64,000 nucleotides of DNA from Cichorium intybus (GCA_023525715.1 JAKNSD010000055.1:62001-126000), one strand, 5' to 3'. Positions 10,601 through 23,226 are shown, numbered from the stretch's first letter. Program-made: numbers and translations. Notes: generated from the sequence alone by a model not told the origin.

Positions 10601-13600
10601 GAAAAAATATCATTAAAAATTCAAAATTTAAGGAGTTTCTCATGAACCCAGGTACACCATAAATGTTTAAAATAATCAAAAGTGTAATTATAGGTAATTT
10701 TTTATTTTTACAAAAATTGAAAAATTAAGAATTTTTCATGTACCGGGGTATACGACAAATTGTTAAAAATAACAGAAAAAATTTCATTAAAAAATTCAAA
10801 ATTTAAGGAGTTTCTCATGAACCTAGGTACACCAGAAATGTTTAAAATGATCACAAAGTGTAATTATAGGTAATTTTTGAATTTTACAAAAATTGAAAAA
10901 TTAAGAATTTTTCATGTACCGGGGTACACAACAAATTGTTAAAAATAACAGAAAAAATATCATTAAAAAATTCAAAATATAAGGAGTTTCTCATGAACCC
11001 CGGTACACCATAAATGTTTAAAATGATCACAAAGTGTAATTATAGGTAATTTTTGAATTTTACAAAAATTCAAAAATTAAGAATTTTTCATGTACCGGGG
11101 TACACGACAAATTGTTAAAAATAACAGAAAAATATCAATAAAAAATTCAAAATTTAAGGAGTTTCTCATGAACCGAGGTACACCAGAAATGGTGAAAATG
11201 ATCACAAAGTGTAATGATAGGTAATTTTTGAATTTTACAAAAATTCAAAAATTAAGAATTTTTCATGTACCGGGATACACGACAAATTGTTAAAAATAAC
11301 AGAAAAAATATCAATAAAAAATTCAAAATTTAAGGAGTTTCTCATAACCTAGGTACACCAGAAATGTTTAAAATGATCACAAAGTATAATTATAGGTAAT
11401 TTTTGAATTTTACAAAAATTGAAAAATTAAGAATTTTTCATGTACCGGGGTACACGACAAATTGTTAAAAATAACAGAAAAAATATCATTAAAAAATTCA
11501 AAATTTAAGGAGTTTCTCATGAACCCAGGTACACCATAAATGTTTAAAATGATCACAAAGTGTAATTATAGGTAATTTTTGAATTTTACAAAAATTCAAA
11601 AATTAAGAATTTTTCATGTACCGGGGTACACGACAAATTGTTAAAAATAACAGAAAAAATATCAATAAAAAATTCAAAATTTAAGGAGTTTCTCATGAAC
11701 CCAGGTACACCAGAAATGGTTAAAATGATCACAAAGTGTAATTATAGGTAATTTTTGAATTTTACAAAAATTCAAAAATTAAGAATTTTTCATTTACCGG
11801 GGTACACGACAAATTGTTAAAAATAACAAAAAAATATCAATAAAAAATTCAAAATTTAAGGAGTTTCTCATAACCTAGGTACACCAGAAATGTTTAAAAT
11901 GATCACAAAGTGTAATTATAGGTACTTTTGAATTTTACAAAAATTGAAAAATTAAGAATTTTTCATGTACCGGGGTACACGACAAATTGTTAAAAATAAC
12001 AAAAAAAATATCATTAAAAAATTCAAAATTTTAGGAGTTTCTCATGAACCTAGGTACACCAGAAATGTTTAAAATGATCACAAAGTGTAATTATAGGTAA
12101 TTTTTGAATTTTATAAAAATTCAAAAATTAAGAATTTTTCATGTACCGGGGTACACGACAAATTGTTAAAAATAACAGAAAAAATATCATTAAAAATTCA
12201 AAATTTAAGGAGTTTCTCATGAACCCAGGTACACCATAAATGTTTAAAATAATCAAAAGTGTAATTATAGGTAATTTTTGAATTTTACAAAAATTGAAAA
12301 ATTAAGAATTTTTCATGTACCGGGGTACACAACAAATTGTTAAAAATAACAGAAAAAATATCATTAAAAAATTCAAATTTTAAGGAGTTTCTCATGAACC
12401 CAGGTACACCAGAAATGGTTAAAATGATCACAAAGTGTAATTATAGGTAATTTTTGAATTTTACAAAAATTCAAAAATTAAGATTTTTTCATGTACCGGG
12501 GTACACGACAAATTGTTAAAAATAACAGAAAAAATATCATTAAAAATTCAAAATTTAAGGAGTTTCTGATGAACCCAGGTTCACCAGAAATGTTTAAAAT
12601 GATCACAAAGTGTAATTATAGATAATTTTTGAATTTTACAAAAATTCAAAAATTAAGAATTTTTCTTGTACCGGGGTACACGACAAATTGTTAAAAATAA
12701 CAGAAAAAATATCATTAAAAATTCAAAATTTAAGGAGTTTCTCATGAACCCAGGTACACCAGAAATGTTTAAAATGATCACAAAGTGTAATTAAAGGTAA
12801 TTTTTGAATTTTACAAAAATTGAAAAATTAATAATTTTTCATCTACCGGGGTACACGAAAAATTGTTAAAAATAATAGAAAAAATATCATTAAAAATTCA
12901 AAATTTAAGGAGTTTCTCATGAACCCAGGTACACCATAAATGTTTAAAATAATCACAAAGTGTAATTATAGGTAATTTTTGAATTTTACAAAAATTGAAA
13001 AATTAAGAATTTTTCATCTACCGGGGTACACGACAAATTGTTAAAAATAACAGAAAAAATATCATTAAAAAATTCAAAATTTAAGGAGTTTCTCATGAAC
13101 CCAGGTACACCATAAATGTTTAAAATGATCACAAAGTGTAATTATAGGTAATTTTTGAATTTTACAAAAATTCAAAAATTAAGAATTTTTCATGTACCGG
13201 GGTACACGACAAATTGTTAAAAATAACAGAAAAAATATCAATAAAAATTTTAAAATTTAAGGAGTTTCTCATGAACCCAGGTACATCAGAAATGGTTAAA
13301 ATGATCACAAAGTGTAATTATACGTAATTTTTGAATTTTATAAAAATTCAAAAATTAAGAATTTTTCATGTACCGGGGTACACGACAAATTGTTAAAAAT
13401 AACAAAAAAAATATCAATAAAAAATTCAAAATTTAAGGAGTTTCTCATAACCTAGGTACACCAGAAATGTTTAAAATGATCACAAAGTGTAATTATAGGT
13501 AATTTTTGAATTTTACAAAAATTGAAAAATTAAGAATTTTTCATGTACCGGGGTACACGACAAATTGTTAAAAATAACAGAAAAAATATCATTAAAAAAT

Positions 13601-16600
13601 TAAAAATTTAAGGAGTTTCTCATGAACCCAGGTACACCAGAAATGGTTAAAATGATCATAAAGTGTAATTATAGGTAAATTTTGAATTTTACAAAAATTC
13701 AAAAATTAAGAAATTTTCATGTACCGGGGTCCACGACAAATTGTTAAAAATAACAGAAAAAATATCATTAAAAATTCAAAATTTAAGGAGTTTCTCATGA
13801 ACCCAGGTTCACCAGAAATGTTTAAAATGATCACAAAGTGTAATTATAGGTAATTTTTGAATTTTACAAAAATTCAAAAACTAAGAATTTTTCATGTACC
13901 GGGGTACACGACAAATTGTTAAAAATAACAGAAAAAATATCATTAAAAATTCAAAATTTAAGGAGTTTCTCATGAACCCAGTTACACCAGAAATGTTTAA
14001 AATGATCACAAAGTGTAATTATAGGTAATTTTTGAATTTTACAAAAATTAAAAAATTAAGAATTTTTCATGTACCGGGGTACACGACAAATTGTTAAAAA
14101 TAATAGAAAAAATATCAATAAAAAATTCAGAATTTAAGGAGTTTCGCATAACCTAGGTACACCAGAAATGTTTAAAATGATCACAAAGTGTAATTATAGG
14201 TAATTTTTGAATTTTACCAAAATTGAAAAATAAAGAATTTTTCATCTACCAGGGTACACGACAAATTGTTAAAAATAACAGAAAAAATATCATTAAAAAT
14301 TCAAAATTTAAGGAGTTTCTCATGAACCCAGGTACACCATAAATGTTTAAAATAATCACAAAGTGTAATTATAGGTAATTTTTGAATTTTACAAAAATTG
14401 AAAAATTAAGAATTTTTCATGTACCGGGGTACACGACAAATTGTTAAAAATAACAGAAAAAATATCATTAAAAAATTCAAAATTTAAAGAGTTTCTCATG
14501 AACCCAGGTACACCATAAATGTTTAAAATGATCACAAAGTGTAATTATAGGTAATTTTTGAATTTTACAAAAATTCAAAAATTAAGAATTTTTCATGTAC
14601 CGGGATACACGACAAATTGTTAAAAATAACATATAAAATATCAATAAAAAATGCAAAATTTAAGGAGTTTCTCATCAACCTAGGTACACCAGAAATGTTT
14701 AAAATGATCACAAAGTGTAATTATAGGTAATTTTTGAATTTTACAAAAATTGAAAAATTAAGAATTTTTCATGTACCGGGGTACACGACAAATTGTTAAA
14801 AATAACAGAAAAATATCATTAAAATTTTCAAAATTTAAGGAGTTTGTCATGAACCTAAGTACACCAGAAATGTTTAAAATGATCACAAAGTGTAATTATA
14901 GGTAATTTTTGAATTTTACAAAAATTGTAAAATTTAGAATTTTTCATGTACCGGGGTACACGACAAATTGTTAAAAATAACAGAAAAAATATCAATAAAA
15001 AATTCAAAATTTAAGGAGTTTCTCAAGAACCCAGGTACACCAGAAATGGTTAAAATGATCACAAAGTGTAATTATAGGTAATTTTTGAATTTTACAAAAA
15101 TTCAAAAATTAAGAATTTTTCATGTACCGGGGTACACGACAAATTGTTAAAAATAACAGAAAAAATATCAATAAAAAATTCAAAATTTAAGGAGTTTCTC
15201 ATAACCTAGGTACACCAGAAATGTTTAAAATGATCACAAAGTGTAATTATAGGTACTTTTTGAATTTTACAAAAATTGAAAAATTAAGAATTTTTCATGT
15301 ACCGGGGTACACGACAAATTGTTAAAAATAACAGAAAAAATATCATTAAAAAATTCAAAATTTAAGGAGTTTCTCATGAACCCAGGTACACCAGAAATGG
15401 TTAAAATGATCACAAAGTGTAATTATAGGTAATTTTTGAATTTTACAAAAATTCAAAAATTAAGAATTTTTCATGTACCGGGGTACACGACAAATTGTTA
15501 AAAATAACAGAAAAAATATCATTAAAAATTCAAAATTTAAGGAGTTTCTCATGAACCCAGGTTCACCAGAAATGTTTAAAATGATCACAAAGTGTAATTA
15601 TAGGTAATTTTTGAATTTTACAAAAATTCAAAAATTAAGAATTTTTCATGTACCGGGGTACACGACAAATTGTTAAAAATAACAGAAAAAATATCATTAA
15701 AAATTCAAAATTTAAGGAGTTTCTCATGAACCCAGTTACACCAGAAATGTTTTAAATGATCACAAAGTGTAATTATAGGTAATTTTTGAATTTTACAAAA
15801 ATTGAAAAATTAAGAATTTTTCATGTACCGGGGTACACGACAAATTGTTAAAAATAACAGAAAAAATATCATTAAAAAATTCAAAATTTAAAGAGTTTCT
15901 CATGAACCCAGGTACACCATAAATGTTTAAAATGATCACAAAGTGTAATTATAGGTAATTTTTGAATTTTACAAAAATTCAAAAATTAAGAATTTTTCAT
16001 GTACCGGGGTACACGACAAATTGTTAAAAATAATAGAAAAAATATCAATAAAAAATTCAAAATTTAAGGAGTTTCTCATAACCTAGGTACACCAGAAATG
16101 TTTAAAATGACCACAAAGTGTAATTATAGGTAATTTTTGAATTTTACAAAAATTGAAAAATTAAGAATTTTTCATGTACCGGGGTACACGACAAATTGTT
16201 AAAAATAACAGAAAAAATATCATTAAAAAATTCAAAATTTAAGGAGTTTCTCATGAACCCAGGTACATCAGAAATGGTTAAAATGATCGCAAAGTGTAAT
16301 TATAGGTAAATTTTGAATTTTACAAAAATTCAAAAATTAAGAATTTTTCATGTACCGGGGTACACGACAAATTGTTAAAAATAACAGAAAAAATATCATT
16401 AAAAATTCAAAATTTAAGGAGTTTCTCATGAACCCAGGTTCACCATAAATGTTTAAAATGATCACAAAGTGTAATTATAGGTAATTTTTTGAATTTTAAA
16501 AAAATTAAAAAATTAAGAATTTTTCATGTACCGGGGTACACGACAAATTGTTAAAAATAATAGAAAAAATATCAATAAAAAATTCAAAATTTAAGGAGTT

Positions 16601-16681
16601 TCTCATAACCTAGGTACACCAGAAATGTTTAAAATGATCACAAAGTGTAATTATAGGTAATTTTTGAATTTTACAAAAATT

Positions 16682-16686
16682 GAAAA
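16682..16686. repeat. Left target-site duplication of full-length element (GAAAA)
   Basis: GAAAA immediately precedes TGTTGAAAATATG and is repeated at 27626-27630. It lies in the right arm of the satellite's AT-rich palindrome. Confidence 0.95.
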
Positions 16687-18120
16687 TGTTGAAAATATGA
16701 AATATGATCACCACAAATAAAGGTTTGCACCGTTTATTGTGTGACAAATATATATATATATTAAAGATAAATGCGGAATAAATAATAAGAGTTGCAGAAT
16801 AAAAATATATAATCTGATCGCCACAAATAAAGGTTTGCACCGTTTACTGTGTGAAAGATATATAAATAATATAAATTGCAGTAATTAAATGACTTAAAGC
16901 GATAAATAATATAAATGACTATAATTAAAAGACATAAAACGATAAATAATGTAAATGACTATAATTATATAAATATATATATATCAAGTAGGTTCGTCAA
17001 TAGATTGACTGAACTGGTTTACAACAGGACTGTGGAACGACTGGTCTATCAAGTAGGTTCGTCAAATAAATTGACTGAACTGGCTTAGGGTTGGACTGGA
17101 TTTCTAATAGACTGTATCTCTATTTGTTCTTGTTTGATGATCTTGGTAATCTTGACTTGTTTGGTGATCTTGGTAATCTTGGTGATGATCTTGGTGTTCT
17201 TGGTGTTTTTCTTGGTGTTCTTGGTGTTTTTCTTGGTGTTCTTGGTGTTTTTGGTGTGTGTTCTTGGTGTTTTTGGTGTTTTGGAGAGTGTTTGGAAGTT
17301 GGAAATAAGATGGTGGAAGTTGGAGAGGATTTGGTGAATTTTTGGTGGTAAAAATGAAAGAAATGGTGTTGAAATGGTTTATATATGAATTTTAAAGGGT
17401 TTTGGGTTGTTTTTATAAGTTTTCGGAAGTTTAGGGACCAAAACTGTAACATTCTCATCAGAAACACGCGGACTTTGGGTCGGGTAGGTGGTCGGGTTCG
17501 GATCGGGTTTTAGCGCGGGCCTGATGTGAGTATAAACGGTTCGGAGTCGGACTGGGTCGGATCGGGAAATGGGCGGGTAAGATCCGCGTGTCACTTGTGA
17601 GTGCGCCGGATCTTGGAGGCGGTTCGGACCGGGTCGGCTAGCGGGTCAACGCGCGGATCTTCATGTGAGACGAAACGGAGCACTGGGTCGGACGGGTTCG
17701 GGGCGGATACGGTATGCGGGTCGCAGACGAATGGATCAGGCATATTGGGCTCCGGTTTTTGGGCTGGGCCGCTGGAAGCTTGGGCTGGCCTGTTTCCTTT
17801 GGTTTTTAATTTAAATTCAAATTAAAAAACCGAAATAAATTAAAATAAATTAGGAAAATTCATTTTTAATTTATAAATTTAATTAAATCTAATAAAATAA
17901 ATTATTTAGAAACTATATTTCCAAAAATTCATTTTAAATAGATTAAATTTAATTTTCTTTTATATTTTCCTTTGTTTTGACTTTAAAATTCTTTTTCTTA
18001 TTTTTCTCGTTTTTCATTTTGAATCCACGCAACCTGAAATGAACTGATAATATTTGTTAGATAATAAAAAACAGTTCGTCTTATTTCAATGATGGTCACA
18101 TACAAAAACATTTTCCAACA
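16687..18120 (-). repeat. 3' LTR of the full-length element
   Basis: 1434 bp, ending at the left border of the element. Against the 5' LTR I see two substitutions (A/G at the GACTGTATCTC site near 17115 and T/G near 17414) and two length differences: a 2-bp change in a TA run, and 12 bp near 17957-17968 that is absent from the 5' LTR. The solo LTR has the 12 bp, so this copy keeps the older state. It holds a GC-rich block (17460-17790), a CACCAAGAA tract (about 17130-17285) and the two pairs of direct repeats described for the solo LTR. Confidence 0.96.
17378..17385 (-). promoter_or_regulatory. TATA box in 3' LTR
   Basis: TATATAAA on the minus strand, at the same relative position as in the other two LTRs. 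In a 3' LTR it would direct transcription outward into array B. Confidence 0.6.
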
Positions 18121-18131
18121 ATTTCCCCCTA
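18121..18131 (-). promoter_or_regulatory. Polypurine tract
   Basis: TAGGGGGAAAT on the minus strand directly abuts the start of the 3' LTR. A purine run in this position primes plus-strand DNA synthesis in LTR retrotransposons. Confidence 0.88.
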
Positions 18132-19805
18132 TGTGATCATTGATGAAATAAGGACAGATATAATCACATTAACAATTTTAACATTGAAGATTTGGGATAA
18201 AATTTTTGTCAATGATAAGATATTTATAAAACCATTGTAATCATTTTGAAAGTTTGGGACTTGGTTTTACATATCTTATGTTTTGAAAAAGATTTTGAAG
18301 AATGTTTGTTTCCGAATCAAAGTCTCGGGTTCGGTTATCAAAGGGTAGCCATATATGTATCTAAAGAAATTTCTTAAGATTTTATAGCATTATCAATGAC
18401 GACAAGTGGTCTAACAGGTCGATTCAGATGAACGCTCATAGATATAGCTCACACTTCACTTGGGTGTTTGGTTGTTCTGGCAGCAGAACAAGTTAATGAT
18501 CACTAAAAATGAGTGATATCTCTCTCTGACGACTCACACTCATATTGGAGGTGTTCATCTATGCTTTTCCTGTAAAGTCACTTAGTCTCATTATTAGATA
18601 ATCAATCACCTAAGACTGGTTTCGGCATTACTCAGCGGGTTTCTTCATTCATGCCATTAACGTTCGCTCTCTCTCCGTCGGGAAATACATGTAGAGGGGT
18701 TTAACAATTTTCATAGTGCAGTTTGAAACTAAGAAACTTCAGTTATGAAGGCTACAGTATCCCGGGAAATCCATTATTGTTGCAGCTTCTTCTTTGATGG
18801 TATCCTGTTTGTTGATCAATATCGATTTAGTGTAAAAAGATATTTTGTTTTATCATTGAGAAGTTTCTACAATTGAGAATAATTTTTTTGTTTTTGTTTG
18901 TTTGTTTGTTTTTTTTTTTTTTGAAATAACCATTTGGTTGAAAGTTTTGTTTTGTTGGGTATTTCTTCGGTGAGTGATTTGACTTTCTTGTTAGTTCGTC
19001 TTTGAGGATTGGATGTTGATAGATCTTTGTTTCTCCTTTGGTTTTCTTGTAAGAATATGTCATCGTTTGGAGTCTTTCCATTTTGAGGCTGTCTTCATTT
19101 TTGGTTGGCTTTTATCTAGGTAGGGATAGGTGGCATAAAAGACAATTTGTCTAGTATGTAAGAAATGAAAGTATCGTCCTTGGTCATTTTGATATCTAAG
19201 CAAAAATGAGACTGTGACAAGATATAATCGGGTATACCTTAAAAGCAATAGAGACACACCTAAGCTCACAAGAAATGAATTCCACAGTGATTTAGATCGA
19301 CGAGGCACAAATTCTCACTTGGGTTTTTGTTTTCATCTGAACCTCCTAACCTTATGTCCCTTGATTTTTTAAAATCGTCAATAATGAAATAAAATCGAAG
19401 GAAATAAAGTTATATACATTATGAAAAGTAGGAGATTTGAACCTTCACTCCAATTGAGAATCAATATGACTTAAAATCTTCATCGAGCATAAGCATCTGA
19501 AAATTAAGTCAATAGACGATTAATCACAAGGTTCTATAAAAGCTTATTATGGCAAGTCTTTTATTGTATTTTTGAAAATTTGTTTTTCTGAATGTTTTTG
19601 GAAATTTTGGTTATTTGAATGTTTTTGGAAATTTTTGTTTTTTTTTAAGTTTTTTTTTGGAAATGTTGGTTTTTTTTTAAGGAAAGATATGAAAATTATA
19701 AAAATCTAAAATCTTTTTGTTTTTTTTTAAGTTTTGTAATTTTTTTATTTGTTTTATATTTTGAATTAAAGTAAACACACGTTTGTACAAACAAAAAGTA
19801 AAAGT
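18132..19805 (-). other. Non-coding 3' internal region between Pol and 3' LTR
   Basis: About 1.7 kb downstream of the Pol stop with no convincing coding sequence. The longest minus-strand frames are 84 and 82 codons (18827-19081 and 19060-19308). They overlap, show no recognisable motif, and the first is dominated by a Lys/Asn run from a homopolymer tract. Two T-rich stretches on the plus strand stand out: 18896-18925 and 19560-19760, the latter with repeated GAATGTTTTTGGAAATTT units. In some large copia lineages an envelope-like frame occupies this slot; here none is visible. It may be a degenerate remnant or a long untranslated region. Confidence 0.7.
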
Positions 19806-22800
19806 TTAAGGATGGATGATATCTGTATTTAACATTCCTAGACGGCCTAGGAAGTATAGAAACTTTGTTTCATCGAGAGCCTTAGTGAAGACATCGGCAA
19901 TTTGATCTTCGGTGTTTATAAAGTGTAATTCGATATGACCCTTTTGAATGTTGTCTTTGATGAAATGATATCGAATGTCGATGTGCTTTGTCATGGAATG
20001 GTGAACGGGATTGTGAGAAATGGCTATTGCACTGGTTGAGTCACAAAATATGGGAATTTGTGAAACTCTGAAGCCATAGTCACGCAGTTGAGTTTGCATC
20101 CATATGACTTGTGAACAACAGCTGGCGGCAGCGACGTATTCAGCTTCTGCTGTTGATGTGGATACACAACTCTGTTTCTTTGAAGACCAACTCACTAGTC
20201 GACCTCCTAGGAATTGACAGCTACCAGATGTACTTTTCCTATCTAGCTTGCATCCTCCATAGTCTGAGTCGGTGAAAGCGTTCAGCTGAAAATCGGATTT
20301 AGCTGGATACCAAAGGCCAAGTTTGGGAGTGCCTTTTAGGTATTTGAAGATGCGTTTCACAGCAATGACATGAGATTCCATAGGATTTGCTTGGTATCTG
20401 GCACAGACACAAGTAGAAAACATAATGTCAGGTCTGCTGGCAGTGAGGTATAATAGTGATCCGATCATTCCACGATATCTTTTCTGGTCAACGGGTTTGC
20501 CATTTAAGTCTGCATCAATTTTGTATCCAAAAGCCATTGGTGTTTTTGCGGTATTGGATTTGTCCATTGAAAATCGAGTGAGTAGGTTTTTGACATAATT
20601 CTCTTGGTTGATGAAAATTCCATCAATTGACTGTTTGATTTGAAGTCCAAGAAAAGTAGTCATCTCCCCAATCATGCTCATTTCAAATTTGCTCTTCATT
20701 AGATCTGCAAACTTAACACTCAAAGATTCATCAGTAGAACCGAAAATAATGTCATCAACATATATTTGTACGATTAAGAGATGTTTATTATAGATTTTTC
20801 GAAAGAGGGTTTGATCGATTGAACCCCTTTTGAAACCTGATTCTTCGAGGAATGTTGACAAGGTGGCATACCATGCACGGGGTGCTTGTTTTAAGCCATA
20901 GACGGCTTTCTGCAATTTGAAGCTGTGATGAGGAAAGTTGGGATCTTCAAAGCCTGGTGGTTGTTGGATGTATACTTCACGATCTAACTCTCCATGTAGG
21001 AATGCACATTTAACGTCCATTTGAAAAACTTTAAAGTTCTTATGTGCAGCATACGCGAGAAAGATGCGGATAGCTTCTATTCTGGCGACTGGAGCATATG
21101 TTTCATCGTAGTCTATTCCTTCTTGTTGTGAATAGCCTTTGACTACGAGACGTGCCTTGTTTCGACACACGACTCCTTGATCATCAGTCTTGTTTCTGAA
21201 TACCCATCTTGAGCCTATGATAGTAACATCGGGTGGTGTAGGAACAAGATTCCATACGTCATTTCTTTCGAATTCAGCTAGCTCTTCTTGCATAGCTTTT
21301 ACCCAGTCTGGGTCTTTGAGAGCAGTATGTATGGTTTTGGGTTCAGTTATGGATAGGAAGGCTCCAAATAAACATTCATTTGCAGTTGCGGCTCTAGTTT
21401 GGATGCCTGAATTGGGATCTCCGATGATTAGGTCAGTGGGATGATTTCTGGTCCATTTTATTAAACGATTTTCTTCCGTTGTAATAATAGGATTTTCAGT
21501 ATCCCATTGTTCTTCTCCAGTAGTTTCTTCTTGGAAGAGGTTTGAAGGTTCCCCCATAAATGTTGCATCGGGATTGTTTTGGATATTTGGGGATGGAGTG
21601 GTAAAATCTGGGGTGGTTAAATTTGGAGTGGTTAAAGGAGGATTTGGTGTTTGTTCTAATGAGGAAGTATGTGTTTGTGGTTCCCCCTCAACTTGATCTG
21701 CAACATTTCTGTTTCTTTGTGAAGTTCCTTCAGTGGGTGTTCCTGTAGGATCAATTTGAGTAGTTAGAATTTCAGAATTATAAGCAGTTTTAGGTTGTTC
21801 AAAAAGTAAATCAATATCAACTTCAATGTCTATGTCAGGAGATGGTGTTTGTGGAATTGGATTTTGAAAAATATTATCTATCATTTGTGAACCAAAATGT
21901 TCACGATCCAATTTTCTGACATAAAATTCATCGAAGTGGACATCGGTACTTTCTTCAATTACTCTTGTACGTTTGTTCAGTACTCGATAAGCAGCTGAAG
22001 AAAATGAGTAACCAAGGAAAATTCCTTCGTCCGACCTTGATTCAAATTTTGAAAGGTGGTCTTTATTATTCTTTATGAAGCATCGACAACCAAAAATATG
22101 AAAAAATTTGATATTTGGTTTTCGGTTGTTAATGACTTCATATGGTGTTTTATGAAGATTTTTGTGAATTAAGGTGCGATTTTGTGTGTAGCAAGCTGTG
22201 GCAATTGCTTCTGCCCAGAAGTATTGTGGCAGATCAGCAAAGATGAGCATTGATCTTGCAGCTTCGCACAGAGTTCGGTTCCTTCTTTCAACAACACCGT
22301 TTTGTTGAGGAGTGTAAGGGGCTGAGAAGTTGTGTTCAATGCCTTTATTTTTGAGAAATGAGTCTAGAGTTATGTTTTTGAACTCTAAACCATTATCACT
22401 TCGGATTCTTCGAACTGGTCGTTTGAGCTTTAGTTCGATATGTTTTATAAAATTGATCATCTCTTCTGGTGCTTCTGATTTTAATCTTAAGAAAAAGACC
22501 CATGTAAATCGAGAAAAGCCATCAACTATGACAAGGACATACTTCTTCCCTTGTATTGTTTGGATTTTGGCGGGGCCACAGAGGTCTATGTGCAGCAATT
22601 CTAGTGGTTCGGATACACTAGATTCTGTAATGCTTTTGTGAGAGGATTTGGAAAGTTTTCCCTTTTCACAAGCGGCACAAAGAGTTTCATTGTCGAGCTT
22701 CAGAAGTGGCAGTCCTCGAACTAGATCATCGCCGATCAATTTGTTGATGTACCCGAAATTTAGATGGGAAAGGCGGCGGTGCCATAACCAACTAATATCT

Positions 22801-23222
22801 GCTGGGGCTTTGGATAGCAGACAAATATCGGGTTTACCATAAATAAGATCCATGTCTAGTGGATACATATTTCCGGCACGGTGTGAATCAACAATGATTT
22901 CTTTGGATTTGGCGTCCATGATCAAGCTTCTTTGTTTGGTAAATAGGACTTCAAGATCGTTATCGCAGAGTTGAGCAACACTGATGAGGTTGTGTTTCAG
23001 GTCATCAACATAAGCAACTTTCTTTATGGTGAAGTTACCATTAGTTATGTTTCCATAACCTTTGATTTTTGCCGTCATGTTGTTGCCAAAGGTAACGTCT
23101 TGATTGGTTTGGGTGGGTCTGAAGTCACGAAGGTAGTTTCTGTTTCCTGTCATATGCTTGGAGCAGCCACTATCAATGTACCATGAATCATCCTTGGGTT
23201 CTCCAGCATTAGATCCCTGCAA
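19806..23222 (-). CDS. Ty1/copia Pol: protease, integrase, reverse transcriptase, RNase H
   Basis: An open frame of 1138 codons that begins straight after the Gag stop, in the same frame. Domains in order: aspartic protease with DSG at 17-19; integrase zinc finger HX4H...CX2C (148, 153, 182, 185) and catalytic D213, D276, E312 with D35E spacing, followed by YTPQQNGVVERRNR; a Pro/Thr-rich linker at about 440-600; reverse transcriptase from about 640 with D736 (QMDVKCAFL), YGLKQAPRAWY and YVDD at 821-824; RNase H with D985 (FTDSDYGG), the STAEAEY acidic residues and D1061. Nothing in the catalytic set is missing. The first codon is TTG. The first in-frame ATG is codon 24, past the protease aspartate, so complete Pol needs readthrough, splicing or a non-AUG start. 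It acts in the cytoplasmic virus-like particle and, after import, in the nucleus. Confidence 0.95.
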   Translation of the reverse strand: MQGSNAGEPKDDSWYIDSGCSKHMTGNRNYLRDFRPTQTNQDVTFGNNMTAKIKGYGNITNGNFTIKKVAYVDDLKHNLISVAQLCDNDLEVLFTKQRSLIMDAKSKEIIVDSHRAGNMYPLDMDLIYGKPDICLLSKAPADISWLWHRRLSHLNFGYINKLIGDDLVRGLPLLKLDNETLCAACEKGKLSKSSHKSITESSVSEPLELLHIDLCGPAKIQTIQGKKYVLVIVDGFSRFTWVFFLRLKSEAPEEMINFIKHIELKLKRPVRRIRSDNGLEFKNITLDSFLKNKGIEHNFSAPYTPQQNGVVERRNRTLCEAARSMLIFADLPQYFWAEAIATACYTQNRTLIHKNLHKTPYEVINNRKPNIKFFHIFGCRCFIKNNKDHLSKFESRSDEGIFLGYSFSSAAYRVLNKRTRVIEESTDVHFDEFYVRKLDREHFGSQMIDNIFQNPIPQTPSPDIDIEVDIDLLFEQPKTAYNSEILTTQIDPTGTPTEGTSQRNRNVADQVEGEPQTHTSSLEQTPNPPLTTPNLTTPDFTTPSPNIQNNPDATFMGEPSNLFQEETTGEEQWDTENPIITTEENRLIKWTRNHPTDLIIGDPNSGIQTRAATANECLFGAFLSITEPKTIHTALKDPDWVKAMQEELAEFERNDVWNLVPTPPDVTIIGSRWVFRNKTDDQGVVCRNKARLVVKGYSQQEGIDYDETYAPVARIEAIRIFLAYAAHKNFKVFQMDVKCAFLHGELDREVYIQQPPGFEDPNFPHHSFKLQKAVYGLKQAPRAWYATLSTFLEESGFKRGSIDQTLFRKIYNKHLLIVQIYVDDIIFGSTDESLSVKFADLMKSKFEMSMIGEMTTFLGLQIKQSIDGIFINQENYVKNLLTRFSMDKSNTAKTPMAFGYKIDADLNGKPVDQKRYRGMIGSLLYLTASRPDIMFSTCVCARYQANPMESHVIAVKRIFKYLKGTPKLGLWYPAKSDFQLNAFTDSDYGGCKLDRKSTSGSCQFLGGRLVSWSSKKQSCVSTSTAEAEYVAAASCCSQVIWMQTQLRDYGFRVSQIPIFCDSTSAIAISHNPVHHSMTKHIDIRYHFIKDNIQKGHIELHFINTEDQIADVFTKALDETKFLYFLGRLGMLNTDIIHP

Positions 23223-23226
23223 TTAG
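23215..23226 (-). other. In-frame UAA between Gag and Pol, with splice-acceptor-like sequence
   Basis: Gag ends ...WVPKISV, then TAA (23223-23225), and the same frame continues TTG CAG GGA into the protease. There is no frameshift. On the minus strand the stop sits in CTAATTGCAG (23217-23226) followed by GG, which resembles a plant branch point and 3' splice site (TGCAG/G). Plant copia elements commonly encode Gag and Pol as one frame, so this stop is either a recent null mutation or part of the Gag-to-Pol ratio control. The base after the stop (UAA-U) does not form a classic strong readthrough context. Confidence 0.85.

Larger units (their letters stand above)
5787..16686 (+). repeat. Satellite array B, about 62 monomers
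   Basis: The same head-to-tail monomer as array A, interrupted only at its two ends by the LTR insertions. Monomer variants (GGTTCACC, CATCTACCGG, GATCGC, GACCAC, CTCAAGAACC) are scattered through it. The part from about 13.9 kb to 16.7 kb carries the same ordered variants as blocks in array C (for example 34.2-36.5 kb and 49.8-50.7 kb). There is no gene here. Confidence 0.97.

Noticed and set aside
17091..17825. Other short frames in the LTRs (for example at 17134, 17601, 26608, 27118 and 4594)
   Set aside because: They are antisense or GC-block artefacts with low-complexity translations and no recognisable domain.
19060..19308. Possible envelope-like remnant with a hydrophobic N-terminal segment
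   Set aside because: It is only 82 codons, overlaps another frame, and has no motif that would identify an envelope protein; the hydrophobic stretch could be chance in T-rich DNA.
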